Origin: Shewanella woodyi ATCC 51908
Lineage (GTDB): Bacteria > Pseudomonadota > Gammaproteobacteria > Enterobacterales > Shewanellaceae
Direction of reading: 5' to 3'
NCBI RefSeq assembly: GCF_000019525.1
Contig: NC_010506.1
Coordinates: 868,001-932,000, forward strand
Length of the DNA: 64,000 nt
Positions 10,745 through 21,062 of the stretch are shown here, in pieces (the first letter of the stretch is position 1; each line of letters starts with the position of its first letter). Under the pieces are notes generated by a model. It was given only the letters and a program-made list of their open reading frames with translations, was not told the DNA's origin and ran no database searches. The translations under genes and the position numbers were made by a program.

Positions 10745-11230
10745 TTATCCATTGTGTAAAAGCTCGTCAGCTCTACTCATTAGCTTTTTGAACATCTGAC
10801 TAAGCTTGACCTGTTCATAGCTACTCAGTATCGACATAAGGGCTTGCTCTCTGGCTAAAATCATTGGGGCTAGCTCTTGATGGATCTTAATTCCCTCTGG
10901 GCTTAACTTTAATAATGAGGAGCGCCTATCATGCTTGTGGCTGTCTTTCATTAGAAGGGATCTGTCGAGCATCTTAGCGATAGCTCGGCTGGTTTGCATC
11001 TTCTCCAGATTTATCATCAAGCCGATATCTTTGGCAGACAGTGACTGCCCCGCACCCAATACTGCCACGATACGCCATTCATGCTTGGATAGCGCAAAAT
11101 GACCTGTGTAGATATCAGCAATACTGTCACTTACGCGAGCCTGTAACTGGGTGAGCTGAAAAGGAAAAAACTGCTCCATCTCTAAGCTCACCTCATCCTC
11201 CCTTTTAGAATCGTGCTCACTTGCTGACAT
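10745..11230 (-). CDS. MarR-family transcriptional regulator
   Basis: 161 residues with a winged helix-turn-helix (LSKHEWRIVAVLGAGQSLSAKDIGLMINLEKMQTSRAIAKML, then the wing DSHKHDRRSSLLKLSPEG). The DxRs/LT-type wing motif is standard for MarR. It is divergently transcribed from the VOC-family gene, and a perfect 14-bp inverted repeat lies in the shared region next to the VOC start. The likely role is repression of that gene and perhaps of itself, relieved by a small aromatic ligand; the ligand is unknown. Confidence 0.88.
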   Translation of the reverse strand: MSASEHDSKREDEVSLEMEQFFPFQLTQLQARVSDSIADIYTGHFALSKHEWRIVAVLGAGQSLSAKDIGLMINLEKMQTSRAIAKMLDRSLLMKDSHKHDRRSSLLKLSPEGIKIHQELAPMILAREQALMSILSSYEQVKLSQMFKKLMSRADELLHNG

Positions 11231-11348
11231 AGTTACTCTTAATTAGTTAGTTGTAGCGCCATTATCGACTTACCCGTTAGTTGGAGTAAAGGGATTCCTT
11301 AACCGCTTATCTTTAAATCTTGCTCATTTCTTGAACTCTGATGACAAA

Positions 11349-11380
11349 AAGAATATAGTAACAAGTGTTACTATATTCTT
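11349..11380. promoter_or_regulatory. probable MarR operator: perfect 14-bp inverted repeat
   Basis: Arms aagaatatagtaac and gttactatattctt are exact reverse complements separated by aagt. The site ends 10 bp before the ATG of the VOC gene and so overlaps its promoter or leader. The position between a divergent MarR gene and its probable target is the standard arrangement for a MarR operator. Binding is inferred. Confidence 0.75.
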
Positions 11381-11390
11381 AAGGTAAGTT

Positions 11391-11939
11391 ATGATCAATA
11401 TCGAGCGGATACACCATGTGGCATATCGCTGTAATGATGCTAAAGAGACGGTTGAGTTTTATAGAGATAAGCTCAATATGGATTTTCTTGTGGCCATAGC
11501 TGAAGATAAGGTGCCGTCGACTAAGGCACCTGACCCCTATATGCATCTGTTTCTCGATGCGGGCAATGGCAATATTTTGGCTTTTTTTGAGCTGCCGAAC
11601 TCGCCTAAAATGGACAGAGACAGAAACACCCCTGAGTGGGTGCAACATATTGCATTTAGGGTGAAAGATACTGCGGCACTGCTTGAGGCCAAGCGTGAGC
11701 TTGAGGGGAAAGGCGTCGAGGTTCTCGGGATCACTAAGCATGGCATTATTGAATCAATTTACTTTTTCGATCCAAACGGCCACCGATTAGAGCTAACCTG
11801 TGTGACTGGTACATCTGCACAGTTTAAAGAGTTGAAAAAGGTCGCGCCCGCTATGCTTGAGGAGTGGTCGGTGACAAAACGTGCTCCTAAGCATGCCGCC
11901 TGGTTACATGAGGAGGAGTTCGAAGGGAGCGACTCTTAA
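11391..11939 (+). CDS. VOC-family (glyoxalase/dioxygenase fold) protein
   Basis: 182 residues. It starts IERIHHVAYRCNDAKETVEFYRDKLN, the first beta-alpha-beta-beta-beta module with a metal-ligand histidine. The second module has EWVQHIAFRVKD and IYFFDPNGHRLELTC, whose histidine and glutamate complete a typical VOC metal site. Family members include glyoxalases, extradiol dioxygenases and resistance proteins; the exact reaction is unknown. The MarR neighbour and operator suggest an inducible role toward a small, possibly aromatic, molecule. Confidence 0.85.
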   Translation: MINIERIHHVAYRCNDAKETVEFYRDKLNMDFLVAIAEDKVPSTKAPDPYMHLFLDAGNGNILAFFELPNSPKMDRDRNTPEWVQHIAFRVKDTAALLEAKRELEGKGVEVLGITKHGIIESIYFFDPNGHRLELTCVTGTSAQFKELKKVAPAMLEEWSVTKRAPKHAAWLHEEEFEGSDS

Positions 11940-11956
11940 TACCAATCAACAGAAAA

Positions 11957-11984
11957 CAAAAAAGGAGCCTAGGGCTCCTTTTTT
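11957..11984. terminator. bidirectional terminator between the VOC gene and deaD
   Basis: Stem ggagcc / ggctcc with loop tag, flanked by an A-run on the left and a T-run on the right, so it can stop transcripts from both convergent genes. Confidence 0.88.
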
Positions 11985-12026
11985 ATGGATTCACTTAGTT
12001 AAAAGTGATCGGCTCATCTAGCGGGT

Positions 12027-13844
12027 TTACTCGCTATCTCTTGATGGGCCTTTGCGGTGTGGCTTTCTGTCACCTGATGGGCGACGGTCACCAGAAGGCT
12101 TACGTGGGCGACGTGGTGGACGGCTGTCTCCAGCTGGCATCTCAGCACCATCAGCTTCACGAATGTTTAGTGGCTTACCACAAACACGAACCTTTTTAAG
12201 GTGGTCCAGTACATCCTTTGGCATACCATCAGGAAGATCGATAGCAGTCATGTTATCAAATAACTGAATCTGACCAATATAGCGGCTGTCGATGTTTGCT
12301 TCGTTTGCAACAGCGCCAACGATATTACCTACACCAACACCATGATCACGACCCACATCTATGATGTAACGGCTCATCTTAACGTCTGGATTGTCCTTAA
12401 GTGCATCGGCTTTACCCAAGTTCGTTGGAGTAGGGCGCGAATCACGACGAGGACGATCATTACGGTCACGTGAACCACGATCGCGAGAGTTACGGTCATC
12501 ACGGTTGTCACGCTGACGCTCGTTAATCGACGGCAACTGTAAAGGACGCTCTTTCTGTACTTGCTGTAGCAGTGCTGCTGCAAGAATGTCAGTGTCGACT
12601 TCAAGTTGTTGACAAAGTTGAGCTACAGCACCCTTCATGAAATCTAAAGAATCTTTGCTGATGATCTCGGCAACTTGCTCACCTAGGCGAGATAGACGAC
12701 GCTCGGTCACTGTCTCTGGGCTAGGAACGTCCATTGGTGAGATACGGCTCTTTGTTGCACGTTCGATAGTGCGTAGCATACGCATCTCTCTGTGTGTAAC
12801 AAATAAGATTGCCATACCTGTACGACCAGCACGACCTGTACGACCAATACGGTGAACATAAGCTTCAGTATCATAAGGGATATCGTAGTTAACTACGTGT
12901 CCGATACGCTCAACGTCAAGACCACGAGCCGCAACATCAGTTGCGATAATGATATCTAGCTTGCCACGCTTAAGTTGATCAACTGCGCGCTCACGAGCCT
13001 GCTGGTTCATATCACCGTGTAGTGGTGATGATGCATAACCGCGAGCTTCAAGCTTCTCTGCTAGCTCAACACAGCTGTTACGAGTACGAACGAAGATGAT
13101 GATGCCTTCAGTCTTTTCAACTTCAAGAACACGTACTAACGCTTCAAGTTTGTTGTGCTGAGAGACCTGAACAAAACGTTGCTCGATGGTTTCAACTGTT
13201 GTTGTCGTCGCTGCAATTTTAACGTGTACTGGATTATCCAAGTACTTGTTAGCAACACGCTTAATTTGCTCAGGCATTGTCGCTGAGAAAAGCGCTAGTT
13301 GACGCTCTTGAGGTGTATGCTCAAGGATCCATTCGATATCATCGATGAAGCCCATTTTTAGCATCTCATCAGCTTCATCAAGTACCATAGCTTTAAGCGT
13401 AGCGAGCTTAAGTGTGCCACGACGCATATGGTCCATAACACGGCCAGGAGTACCAACGATGATCTGTGGACCACGTCTAAGAGAGTTAAGCTGCTGCTGC
13501 ATGCTTTGACCACCATAAATAGGTAGTACATGCATGCCCTTCATAAATTTAGAGTAGCTAGCAAAAGCTTCTGCAACCTGAACAGCAAGTTCACGTGTTG
13601 GCGCTAGCACTAAAATTTGAGGTGCATTGGTTGTTGGGTCGATGCTGTTAAGTAGTGGCAGAGCGAAGGCACCAGTTTTACCTGTACCAGTCTGTGCCTG
13701 ACCTAATATGTCCTTGTTGGCCATAAGAGGGTCGATACTTGCAGCTTGAATTGGGGTAGGCTTTTCGTAGCCTAGCTCATCAAGAGCACGCAACAAAGGC
13801 TCGGAAAGACCGAGTTCGCGGAAAGTTTTTTCTTCGGATGACAT
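12027..13844 (-). CDS. deaD: ATP-dependent DEAD-box RNA helicase
   Basis: 605 residues from MSSEEKTFRELGLSEP; an in-frame extension of 47 residues upstream has no coding character. Helicase motifs in order: the Q motif region (FRELGLSEPLLRALDELGYEKPTPIQ, 24+), AQTGTGKT, PTRELA, DEAD, SAT, ATDVAARGLD and HRIGRTGRAGR. The C-terminal part has an Arg/Asp-rich linker, a DbpA-type RNA-binding domain (MSRYIIDVGRDHGVGVGNIVGAV) and a basic Arg/Pro/Lys tail. This matches DeaD/CsdA, a cold-shock helicase for ribosome assembly and mRNA decay. A leader of more than 150 bp precedes it. Confidence 0.93.
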   Translation of the reverse strand: MSSEEKTFRELGLSEPLLRALDELGYEKPTPIQAASIDPLMANKDILGQAQTGTGKTGAFALPLLNSIDPTTNAPQILVLAPTRELAVQVAEAFASYSKFMKGMHVLPIYGGQSMQQQLNSLRRGPQIIVGTPGRVMDHMRRGTLKLATLKAMVLDEADEMLKMGFIDDIEWILEHTPQERQLALFSATMPEQIKRVANKYLDNPVHVKIAATTTTVETIEQRFVQVSQHNKLEALVRVLEVEKTEGIIIFVRTRNSCVELAEKLEARGYASSPLHGDMNQQARERAVDQLKRGKLDIIIATDVAARGLDVERIGHVVNYDIPYDTEAYVHRIGRTGRAGRTGMAILFVTHREMRMLRTIERATKSRISPMDVPSPETVTERRLSRLGEQVAEIISKDSLDFMKGAVAQLCQQLEVDTDILAAALLQQVQKERPLQLPSINERQRDNRDDRNSRDRGSRDRNDRPRRDSRPTPTNLGKADALKDNPDVKMSRYIIDVGRDHGVGVGNIVGAVANEANIDSRYIGQIQLFDNMTAIDLPDGMPKDVLDHLKKVRVCGKPLNIREADGAEMPAGDSRPPRRPRKPSGDRRPSGDRKPHRKGPSRDSE

Positions 13845-14083
13845 GGGTTGTAGCCTTGTGGAATAACAGAGTGCAGAAAATGCACTTAGGTTTATAGACA
13901 GAAAATCAACCCCGTGTCGACTTCCCGCAACAAAAATTGCTTTAATAAGCCGATTATTATAGCAGGGTGCAATTGGTATTACCAATTAAATGTGAGCTCG
14001 TAATGAGTTTACAGGATGATTTCATGGTAAATCGGATACTAATTAGTAAGTTATATTCAAAAATAATAATTTATCACTATCAT

Positions 14084-15142
14084 TTATTGAATGTTTCCTA
14101 GTTGTAAACTGTCTATTATCAGCAGTTGGTGTGCCGAGCTGGTAACAGCGGCTAGAAATTCAAAATCTATTTTTTCCTGAGTGTCGCTAGGTGCATGATA
14201 ATCTTGATGAGGTGGCACACCAAAGTAGAGCCAAGGAACCCCAACTTTATGCAGCGGGTAGTGATCTGAGGCCCTAAGCCAGTCAATATTTCCGGTTAAC
14301 TGACCTCGCTTTCTTGGGTGCTTAGCCTTGATACATAGCCCTGTCTCATTTATCAGTTTCTGCTTAATTAATGGGAACTGGCTGAAACCTCTTCTTCCCT
14401 CTAAATAGACCACCATGGAACGCTCTGGTCTACCTATCATATCTAAGTTAATGGCGAGCTCTATCTGTTTGTTGTTTGGAGTGATGTTTTGTTGGCTAAG
14501 AAGCTCGGCTAAGGCGTAGCCGCCGTAGAGTCCTGGCTCTTCGGCATCGGTCGCGACAAACATAAGATTGGTTTTTGTAAATAGCTCAGGATGCGTAGCC
14601 GCATAATTGGCAAGTTGTAACATGGCTGCAATGCCTGATGCATTGTCATCGGCGCCAGGGTATATCTTACGACCTTTTACGCCTAAGTGATCATAGTGTG
14701 CGATGACAAGTCGCCAAGATGTTGAGGGGTTTGATGCTTTTAATACCCCGACCACATTGCTGCCTTTTCGTTCGCTGAACCCTTGGGAATAGGTAAAGGG
14801 AAGGTTGAACTTATCTGTGTTCTTACTTTGTTGCGTAGTGGTTTTTGTATCAGCTTGCGCTGATTGCCAAGGTGTTAACCCTATCTGAGTGAAACGCTCG
14901 TTGAGGTAATCCCTAGTTAGCGCCGCGCCTTGAGTGCCAGTTTTTCTGCCCTCAAACTTGGCTGAGGTCAGTTGAGCGAGATCGGCTTTAAGGGCTTGTT
15001 GGTCGACCCAGTTGGCTTTTAATTGAGTCTTACAGCTGGTACTAAATGTGGAGCAACCAGAGAGAGTAAGGCTAAAGAGCAGTAGTATCGAGAGGGTAAA
15101 CGAGAAGCGGAGAGAGATGAGCTTAATCTGTGTTGGACTCAT
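14084..15142 (-). CDS. M28-family zinc aminopeptidase, lipoprotein
   Basis: 352 residues. The N-terminal hydrophobic segment ends in LTLSGCST, a lipobox. Zinc ligands of the M28 family can be read in order: the H and D of HYDHLG, the Asp of PGADDNASG, the EE pair of ATDAEEPGL, the Asp of NLDMIGR and the His of HQDYHAPSD. The enzyme probably trims peptides in the periplasm. It begins 25 bp after the uvrA stop and so may be co-transcribed with uvrA, though the functions are unrelated. Confidence 0.88.
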   Translation of the reverse strand: MSPTQIKLISLRFSFTLSILLLFSLTLSGCSTFSTSCKTQLKANWVDQQALKADLAQLTSAKFEGRKTGTQGAALTRDYLNERFTQIGLTPWQSAQADTKTTTQQSKNTDKFNLPFTYSQGFSERKGSNVVGVLKASNPSTSWRLVIAHYDHLGVKGRKIYPGADDNASGIAAMLQLANYAATHPELFTKTNLMFVATDAEEPGLYGGYALAELLSQQNITPNNKQIELAINLDMIGRPERSMVVYLEGRRGFSQFPLIKQKLINETGLCIKAKHPRKRGQLTGNIDWLRASDHYPLHKVGVPWLYFGVPPHQDYHAPSDTQEKIDFEFLAAVTSSAHQLLIIDSLQLGNIQ

Positions 15143-15167
15143 CTTCTCTCCCCATTTATCTCGTTAA

Positions 15168-18005
15168 TTATTTTTCTAGCAAAGGCTTAAGAAAGCGTGC
15201 CGTGTGAGACTCTTTATGCTCGGCAACTTGCTCTGGCGTACCTGTCGCTAGTATTGTTCCGCCGCCAGCACCGCCTTCAGGTCCGAGATCGACAATCCAG
15301 TCTGCAGTTTTGATCACATCCAGATTATGCTCGATAACCACGATGGTATTACCGTGAGCTTTTAACCTGTGCAGGACATCCAATAGTAATTGAATATCTG
15401 CAAAGTGTAGTCCTGTTGTTGGCTCATCGAGAATATAGAGCGTCTGACCAGTATCTCGCTTAGAGAGCTCTTTTGCCAGCTTAACACGTTGTGCTTCACC
15501 GCCAGAAAGTGTAGTCGCACTCTGTCCCAAGCTGATATAGGAGAGGCCAACTTCAATCAAGGTTTGCAATTTTCTAGCAATGGCAGGGACGGCATCGAAG
15601 AAAGGTCTTGCCTCTTCAACGGTCATATTGAGCACCTCATGGATGCTCTTACCTTTATATTTGACCTCTAAAGTTTCACGATTGTAGCGCTTGCCCTTAC
15701 AGTCATCACAAGGAACATACACATCAGGAAGGAAGTGCATCTCAACCTTGATTAAACCATCACCCTGACACGCCTCACAGCGTCCACCTTTGACGTTAAA
15801 TGAGAAACGACCAGGTTTATAACCTCGGGTACGTGACTCTTGAGTTGCCGAAAATAGCTCCCTGATTGGGGTGAAAATCCCCGTGTAAGTGGCTGGATTC
15901 GAACGCGGTGTACGGCCAATGGGGCTTTGATCGATATCGACCACCTTGTCACAATGCTCCATCCCTTTGACTTCTCGATAAGGGGCTGGCTCATCCACGG
16001 TTGCGCCATTAAGTACTCGATGAGCAATCTTATAGAAGGTGTCGTTGATCAGGGTTGACTTTCCTGAGCCAGATACCCCAGTCACACAGGTAAATAGGCC
16101 AACAGGTATGGTCAAGTCCACATCTTTTAGGTTGTTGCCACTGGCACCAAATAGCTCGATTAGCTTATCGCCGTTATACGCGACTCGCTCCTCGCTGATA
16201 TGGATCTGTTTTTTGCCCGAGAGGTATTGGCCAGTAATTGATTCGTCACAGCTGAGAATATCCTCTAAAGTACCGTCACAGATCACTTCACCACCGTGTA
16301 CGCCGGCTCCAGGGCCAATATCGATCACGTGATCTGCCATCTTAATGGCATCTTCATCGTGTTCGACCACAATAACGGTATTGCCTATATCGCGCAGATG
16401 GATAAGAGTTTGCAGTAAGCGTTCATTATCTCTTTGGTGTAGACCAATTGAGGGTTCATCGAGCACATACATTACGCCGACTAAGCCTGCACCTATCTGA
16501 CTTGCAAGCCTGATCCGCTGAGCTTCACCACCAGAGAGTGTGTCGGCAGAGCGAGATAGGCTTAGGTAGTTAAGCCCGACATTGACTAGGAAACCTAAAC
16601 GATCGCCCACCTCTTTAAGGATCTTTTCGGCAATCTGGGCTTTCTGTCCCGTCAACTTAAGTGTGGAGAAGTACTCCATCGCCTCACCGATAGACCACTC
16701 GGTTAACTCAGGCATGCTCAGATCATTGATAAAGACATTACGCGCCTCTTCACGAAGACGCGAGCCGTGACAGCTTTGACAGGACTGGGTATTGATAAAT
16801 TTGGAGAGCTCTTCGCGAACAGCGTTTGATTCTGTCTCGCGGTAGCGCCTGTCCATGTTGTTAAGTATGCCCTCAAACGGGTGATTACGAACGACTACGT
16901 CACCACGATCGTTAATGTATTTAAAGGCGATACTCTCGCTGCCTGAGCCATGTAGAACCAGCTTTTGTATTTTATCGCTAAGTTTTACAAAGGGTTGCTC
17001 AACATCAAATTTATAGTGCTCGGCAAGTGAGCTTAGCATCTGGAAGTAGTAGAAGTTGCGTCTGTCCCAGCCGCGAATAGCACCGCCAGCTAGAGATAGC
17101 TCATTGTTGACGATAACGCGTTCTGGATCGAAATATTGCTGTACGCCTAAACCATCGCAAGTGCCACAAGCACCAGCTGGGTTGTTAAATGAGAATATTC
17201 TTGGTTCCAGCTCAGCCATCGAGTAGCCACAGTGAGGACAAGCAAAGTTTGCCGAGAAGAGTAGCTCTTCATCGGGATTCTTACTTTCGCTATCCATGTC
17301 AGCTACGGTGGCGATACCGCCAGAAAGCTCCAGTGCAGTTTCAAATGATTCGGCTAATCGCTGTTGAATATCATCACGAACCTTAAAGCGGTCGACCACA
17401 ACTTCAATGGTGTGCTTAACGTGAAGTTCAAGCTCTGGTGGATCGGTGAGATCACACACTTCACCATCAATACGGGCACGGATGAATCCTTGCGCCGATA
17501 GGCTGTCCAGTAGCTTTACGTGCTCACCTTTACGGTTATTGACCACAGGGGCAAGCAACATCTGGCGACTGCCTTCTGGTAGCTCTAATACTTTGTCTAC
17601 CATCTGACTGATGGTTTGTGCCGTGAGGGGCTGGCCATGTGTGGGACAGCGTGGCTCACCGACGCGGGCAAAGAGAAGGCGGAGGTAGTCGTAGATCTCT
17701 GTGATGGTTCCCACTGTGGATCTTGGGTTGTGGGATGTGGACTTTTGCTCGATGGAGATGGCTGGGCTTAACCCTTCGATATGATCGACATCAGGTTTCT
17801 CCATCAGGCTTAAGAACTGGCGGGCATAGGCTGAAAGCGATTCAACATACCGCCTCTGCCCTTCGGCATAAAGTGTGTCAAACGCCAGAGAGGATTTCCC
17901 CGAACCTGATAGGCCGGTGATCACGATTAATTTGTCTCTGGGAATTGTCAGGTTGATGTTTTTTAGATTGTGGGTGCGGGCGCCACGTACTTCAATCTTG
18001 TCCAT
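15168..18005 (-). CDS. uvrA: excinuclease ABC subunit A
   Basis: 945 residues from [17 protein letters not shown]; an upstream in-frame ATG adds 15 non-conserved residues and is rejected. Two ABC ATPase modules are present, with Walker [14 protein letters not shown] near residue 31 and [13 protein letters not shown] near 640, signature LSGGEAQR in each half, and zinc-finger cysteines [15 protein letters not shown] and [16 protein letters not shown]. UvrA with UvrB finds bulky DNA lesions in nucleotide excision repair. It is divergent from the MFS gene; no clear LexA box is visible upstream. Confidence 0.97.
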   Translation of the reverse strand: MDKIEVRGARTHNLKNINLTIPRDKLIVITGLSGSGKSSLAFDTLYAEGQRRYVESLSAYARQFLSLMEKPDVDHIEGLSPAISIEQKSTSHNPRSTVGTITEIYDYLRLLFARVGEPRCPTHGQPLTAQTISQMVDKVLELPEGSRQMLLAPVVNNRKGEHVKLLDSLSAQGFIRARIDGEVCDLTDPPELELHVKHTIEVVVDRFKVRDDIQQRLAESFETALELSGGIATVADMDSESKNPDEELLFSANFACPHCGYSMAELEPRIFSFNNPAGACGTCDGLGVQQYFDPERVIVNNELSLAGGAIRGWDRRNFYYFQMLSSLAEHYKFDVEQPFVKLSDKIQKLVLHGSGSESIAFKYINDRGDVVVRNHPFEGILNNMDRRYRETESNAVREELSKFINTQSCQSCHGSRLREEARNVFINDLSMPELTEWSIGEAMEYFSTLKLTGQKAQIAEKILKEVGDRLGFLVNVGLNYLSLSRSADTLSGGEAQRIRLASQIGAGLVGVMYVLDEPSIGLHQRDNERLLQTLIHLRDIGNTVIVVEHDEDAIKMADHVIDIGPGAGVHGGEVICDGTLEDILSCDESITGQYLSGKKQIHISEERVAYNGDKLIELFGASGNNLKDVDLTIPVGLFTCVTGVSGSGKSTLINDTFYKIAHRVLNGATVDEPAPYREVKGMEHCDKVVDIDQSPIGRTPRSNPATYTGIFTPIRELFSATQESRTRGYKPGRFSFNVKGGRCEACQGDGLIKVEMHFLPDVYVPCDDCKGKRYNRETLEVKYKGKSIHEVLNMTVEEARPFFDAVPAIARKLQTLIEVGLSYISLGQSATTLSGGEAQRVKLAKELSKRDTGQTLYILDEPTTGLHFADIQLLLDVLHRLKAHGNTIVVIEHNLDVIKTADWIVDLGPEGGAGGGTILATGTPEQVAEHKESHTARFLKPLLEK

Positions 18006-18161
18006 CTGTCTCTCTATGCCAAATAAAAAAAGAGATCGATTATCGCACAAAAATTAGCAAAAGCAGAGAGGAGAAGATCAAGAGTAAATTCTGCAGGGGA
18101 GAAAGGTTAACTGGTGTGGAGTTTTGTTGTGATCCCACTTCAAAGGTCCTAGATGAATTAG

Positions 18162-18190
18162 TTACATCTTGATTTGAATTGGTATAAAAT
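18162..18190 (+). promoter_or_regulatory. candidate sigma-70 promoter for the MFS gene
   Basis: A TTACAT (18162-18167) and a TAAAAT (18185-18190) are separated by 17 bp, upstream of the MFS ATG at 18227. The -35 box is weak; the placement is a suggestion only. Confidence 0.35.
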
Positions 18191-18226
18191 GCGCGGCTTA
18201 TTTATGTATTCAGATCAGGGCGAAAA

Positions 18227-19594
18227 ATGGCCAATAACGGACTCTCAAAGACTGAGAAAAAAGTCGCGTTCTCTTTAGCCAGTGTATTTGGTTTGCGCAT
18301 GATGGGCTTGTTTATGATCATGCCTGTTTTTGCACTTTATGGGCAACATCTGCAAGGTTTTTCACCACTGTGGGTAGGTATTGCTATTGGCGCTTATGGT
18401 CTGACTCAAGCTATTTTGCAGATCCCTATGGGGATGTTATCGGATAAGTTTGGCCGTAAACCTATTATCCTTATCGGCTTACTGATGTTTGCCTTTGGTA
18501 GTTTAGTGGCCGCCAACGCCGACACTATTTACGGTGTGGTTGCTGGTCGTGCGATACAGGGTATGGGGGCGATAGCCGCTGCTGTGCTTGCCTTAGCGGC
18601 TGATCTGACTCGTGATGAGCAGCGTACCAAGGTGATGGCCATTATCGGTATGTGCATCGGATTTTCGTTTGCATTGTCTTTGCTGGTGGGACCGATTGTC
18701 GCTCAATACTTAGGTTTATCTGGTTTGTTTGCCATGACTGCGGGCCTCGCGGTGTTGGGGATGATTATTGTACAGCTGCTAGTGCCGAACCCCATCTCTC
18801 AAGCCCCCAAGGGAGATACATTAGCGACGCCAGCTAAGTTGAAGGCGATGGTGACTGACCCTCAACTGTTTCGTCTTGATGCGGGGATCTTTATTCTACA
18901 CTTAGTGTTGACCGCTGTATTTGTTGCCTTGCCGCTGGATTTAGTTGATGCAGGTTTGGCCAAAGAGAAGCATTGGATGCTCTATTTCCCCGCTTTTATG
19001 GGGGCATTCTTTCTGATGGTGCCGCTCATTATCATTGGCGTGAAGAAGAAAAACACCAAGGCGACATTTCAGGTTTCACTGTTAATCATGATGCTGGCAT
19101 TGGCTTCAATGGCACTGTTTGCCAATAATTTAGTTGTGCTAAGTATCGCGGTTGTGCTGTTTTTTACTGGCTTTAACTATTTGGAGGCATCGCTTCCAAG
19201 CTTGATTGCTAAGTTTTGTCCCGTTGGTGATAAAGGTTCCGCCATGGGCGTATACTCAACCAGTCAATTTCTTGGTGCCTTCTGTGGTGGTATATTAGGC
19301 GGTGGTGCTTATCAGCTTGTGGGGGCCGAAGGGGTTTTCGCAGTTGCGTTGGGTTTGATGACGCTCTGGTTACTGCTGACATTAGGCATGAAAAACCCAG
19401 TGTTGTTAAAGAGCTATACTCTTGAAGCAAAAGTTGAAGGTAAAGAGCAGGCAAAGGTGATGGCGACTGAGCTGTCTCAGCTTGCAGGTGTCGCCGAGGC
19501 AATAGTGGTTCTTGAAGAGAAAGTGGCTTATTTAAAAGTTGATGAGCATTTCGATTTAAGAGAAGCGCGAGCTGTGTTAGGCTCTGTCAGTTAA
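18227..19594 (+). CDS. yajR: YajR-like major facilitator superfamily transporter
   Basis: 455 residues, almost exactly the size of E. coli YajR (454). There are twelve hydrophobic segments; the MFS loop motif GMLSDKFGRKP follows TM2. After the last TM segment there is a soluble tail of ~60 residues (AKVMATELSQLAGVAEAIVVLEEKVAYLKVDEHFDLREARAVL) that reads like the small HMA-like YAM domain of YajR. The transported substrate is unknown; E. coli YajR is a proton-driven exporter by structure. It lies between uvrA and ssb. Confidence 0.8.
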   Translation: MANNGLSKTEKKVAFSLASVFGLRMMGLFMIMPVFALYGQHLQGFSPLWVGIAIGAYGLTQAILQIPMGMLSDKFGRKPIILIGLLMFAFGSLVAANADTIYGVVAGRAIQGMGAIAAAVLALAADLTRDEQRTKVMAIIGMCIGFSFALSLLVGPIVAQYLGLSGLFAMTAGLAVLGMIIVQLLVPNPISQAPKGDTLATPAKLKAMVTDPQLFRLDAGIFILHLVLTAVFVALPLDLVDAGLAKEKHWMLYFPAFMGAFFLMVPLIIIGVKKKNTKATFQVSLLIMMLALASMALFANNLVVLSIAVVLFFTGFNYLEASLPSLIAKFCPVGDKGSAMGVYSTSQFLGAFCGGILGGGAYQLVGAEGVFAVALGLMTLWLLLTLGMKNPVLLKSYTLEAKVEGKEQAKVMATELSQLAGVAEAIVVLEEKVAYLKVDEHFDLREARAVLGSVS

Positions 19595-19671
19595 GTCGTT
19601 ATTTCGTGTCATTTGATATGAATTAAGCGTAGAATTTATCGTAATTTGTAAGAATATCTCAGGAGATTTCA

Positions 19672-20349
19672 ATGGCCAGTCGTGGTGTCAATAAGGTAAT
19701 TTTGGTCGGTAATTTGGGTAAAGACCCTGAAGTTCGTTATATGCCAAATGGCAATGCCGTCGCCAACTTTACAGTGGCGACGAGTGAGTCTTGGAAAGAC
19801 CAACAAGGTCAGCCACAAGAGCGTACTGAATGGCATAATATTGTCATGTACCGTCGTCTAGCTGAGGTTGCTGGTGAATACCTTAAGAAAGGTTCTAAGG
19901 TTTATATCGAAGGTAAACTGCAAACTAGCAAGTGGCAAGATCAGGCAACCGGTCAAGACAGATATAAGACTGAGATCAATGCCAATGAGATGCAGATGCT
20001 AGACAGTCGTGGTCAAGGCGGCGGTCAACAGCAAGGTGGTTATGGTCAGCAGCAGGGGCAGCAGAATCAGTACAATGCACCTCAACAGCAAGCACCACAA
20101 CAGGGTGGTTATGCGCCTAAGCCTCAAGCTGCTCCTCAGCAACAGGCACCTCAGCAGGGCGGATACCAGTCGCAGCAGCAAGGTGGTCAACAGCAGCAAG
20201 CGCCAGCTTATGCACCTAAGCCACAAGCAGCTCCACAGCAGCAAGCGCCACAACAGCGCCCAGCGCCTCAGCCTCAACAGCAAGCTGCACCGCAACAGAA
20301 CTTTACCCCAGACCTTGATGATGGTTGGGATGACGATATCCCGTTTTAG
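19672..20349 (+). CDS. ssb: single-stranded DNA-binding protein
   Basis: 225 residues. The OB fold (residues 1-~112) has [23 protein letters not shown] and [30 protein letters not shown]. The middle ~90 residues are a low-complexity Gln/Pro/Ala/Gly linker with repeated APQQQAPQQ and GGY units. The conserved acidic protein-interaction tip [12 protein letters not shown] closes the protein. The linker is considerably longer than in E. coli SSB (178 aa). It is essential for replication, repair and recombination. A terminator follows directly. Confidence 0.97.
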   Translation: MASRGVNKVILVGNLGKDPEVRYMPNGNAVANFTVATSESWKDQQGQPQERTEWHNIVMYRRLAEVAGEYLKKGSKVYIEGKLQTSKWQDQATGQDRYKTEINANEMQMLDSRGQGGGQQQGGYGQQQGQQNQYNAPQQQAPQQGGYAPKPQAAPQQQAPQQGGYQSQQQGGQQQQAPAYAPKPQAAPQQQAPQQRPAPQPQQQAAPQQNFTPDLDDGWDDDIPF

Positions 20350-20383
20350 AGATTAGTGACTAAGTTTTTAAAACATGTATGAA

Positions 20384-20407
20384 GCCTCTTATTTAAGAGG
20401 CTTTTTT
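20384..20407 (+). terminator. terminator of ssb
   Basis: Stem gcctctt / aagaggc with loop attt and a following T-run, 35 bp after the ssb stop. Confidence 0.9.
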
Positions 20408-20643
20408 GTTGCCTATTTTCTCCGCTTTAAACTCTCTCTTTTATTAGTCAAAAGTATTACTCCTTTTCTATCGCTTTCTTTAGTTACTCGTTAGTGAGCA
20501 CTTTTTACTCGTCAAAAAAAACCAATTGCTGATAGTGTGGTTCTTTAGTCTAAGTCGCGGCATTGCTGGATTCGCGTTGGCTTAATACTGTGTAGTTCGG
20601 GTCTAATCCCGTGAGCCTTTGTAATTGTTGAGATTGATAGCAT

Positions 20644-21039
20644 ATGAAAAAGTGGGTCTATTTATTACTGTTTCTCTTTACCTTCCCTACGGCTGCAGTT
20701 GCGGTGGAGGATGACATTGAGATTAGTGGTTTGGTGATAGATAGAACCTTGACTCGTTTTGGTAAAGACTTTGGTTTTTACTACTCAGGTTATTGGCGAG
20801 ATCTCACCTTCACCCAAGGCTTCAATGTCACTCTATATGAAACGGTATTCCCACAAGCAGGCACTCAGTTGACTTTAGAGGTGAATGGAAAAGCTATCTA
20901 TAGAACCCACTTTGGACGTCGGGCAAACCCGGTAAAGGAGCGGGCAGAGCAAGCAATTTTGCTTACCATAGATCATATAGCCCAGATCAAGGCGAACGCT
21001 GTTACTGGTGAGCTGGCAAGTGCTGAAGATGGCTACTAA
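20644..21039 (+). CDS. csgE: curli secretion specificity factor CsgE
   Basis: 131 residues, with a signal peptide ending near AAVAVEDD. The mature part has the CsgE pattern IEISGLVIDRTLTRFGKDFGFYYSGYW and ERAEQAILLTIDHI. CsgE caps the periplasmic side of the CsgG channel and directs curlin subunits to it. It is the first gene of csgEFG, which here has its own promoter region of ~235 bp after the ssb terminator. Confidence 0.93.
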   Translation: MKKWVYLLLFLFTFPTAAVAVEDDIEISGLVIDRTLTRFGKDFGFYYSGYWRDLTFTQGFNVTLYETVFPQAGTQLTLEVNGKAIYRTHFGRRANPVKERAEQAILLTIDHIAQIKANAVTGELASAEDGY

Positions 21040-21062
21040 TTTTGGCTATTAGGATAACAATA

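Noticed and set aside
12005-12855. Plus-strand frames inside deaD
   Set aside because: Antisense shadows rich in Arg/Ser, without ribosome sites or homology.
13845-13985. N-terminal extension of the DEAD-box helicase by 47 residues
   Set aside because: The extension lacks helicase similarity and a ribosome site; family members begin near MSSEEKTF.
18006-18226. LexA (SOS) box between uvrA and the MFS gene
   Set aside because: No CTGT-N8-ACAG dyad can be read in this region.
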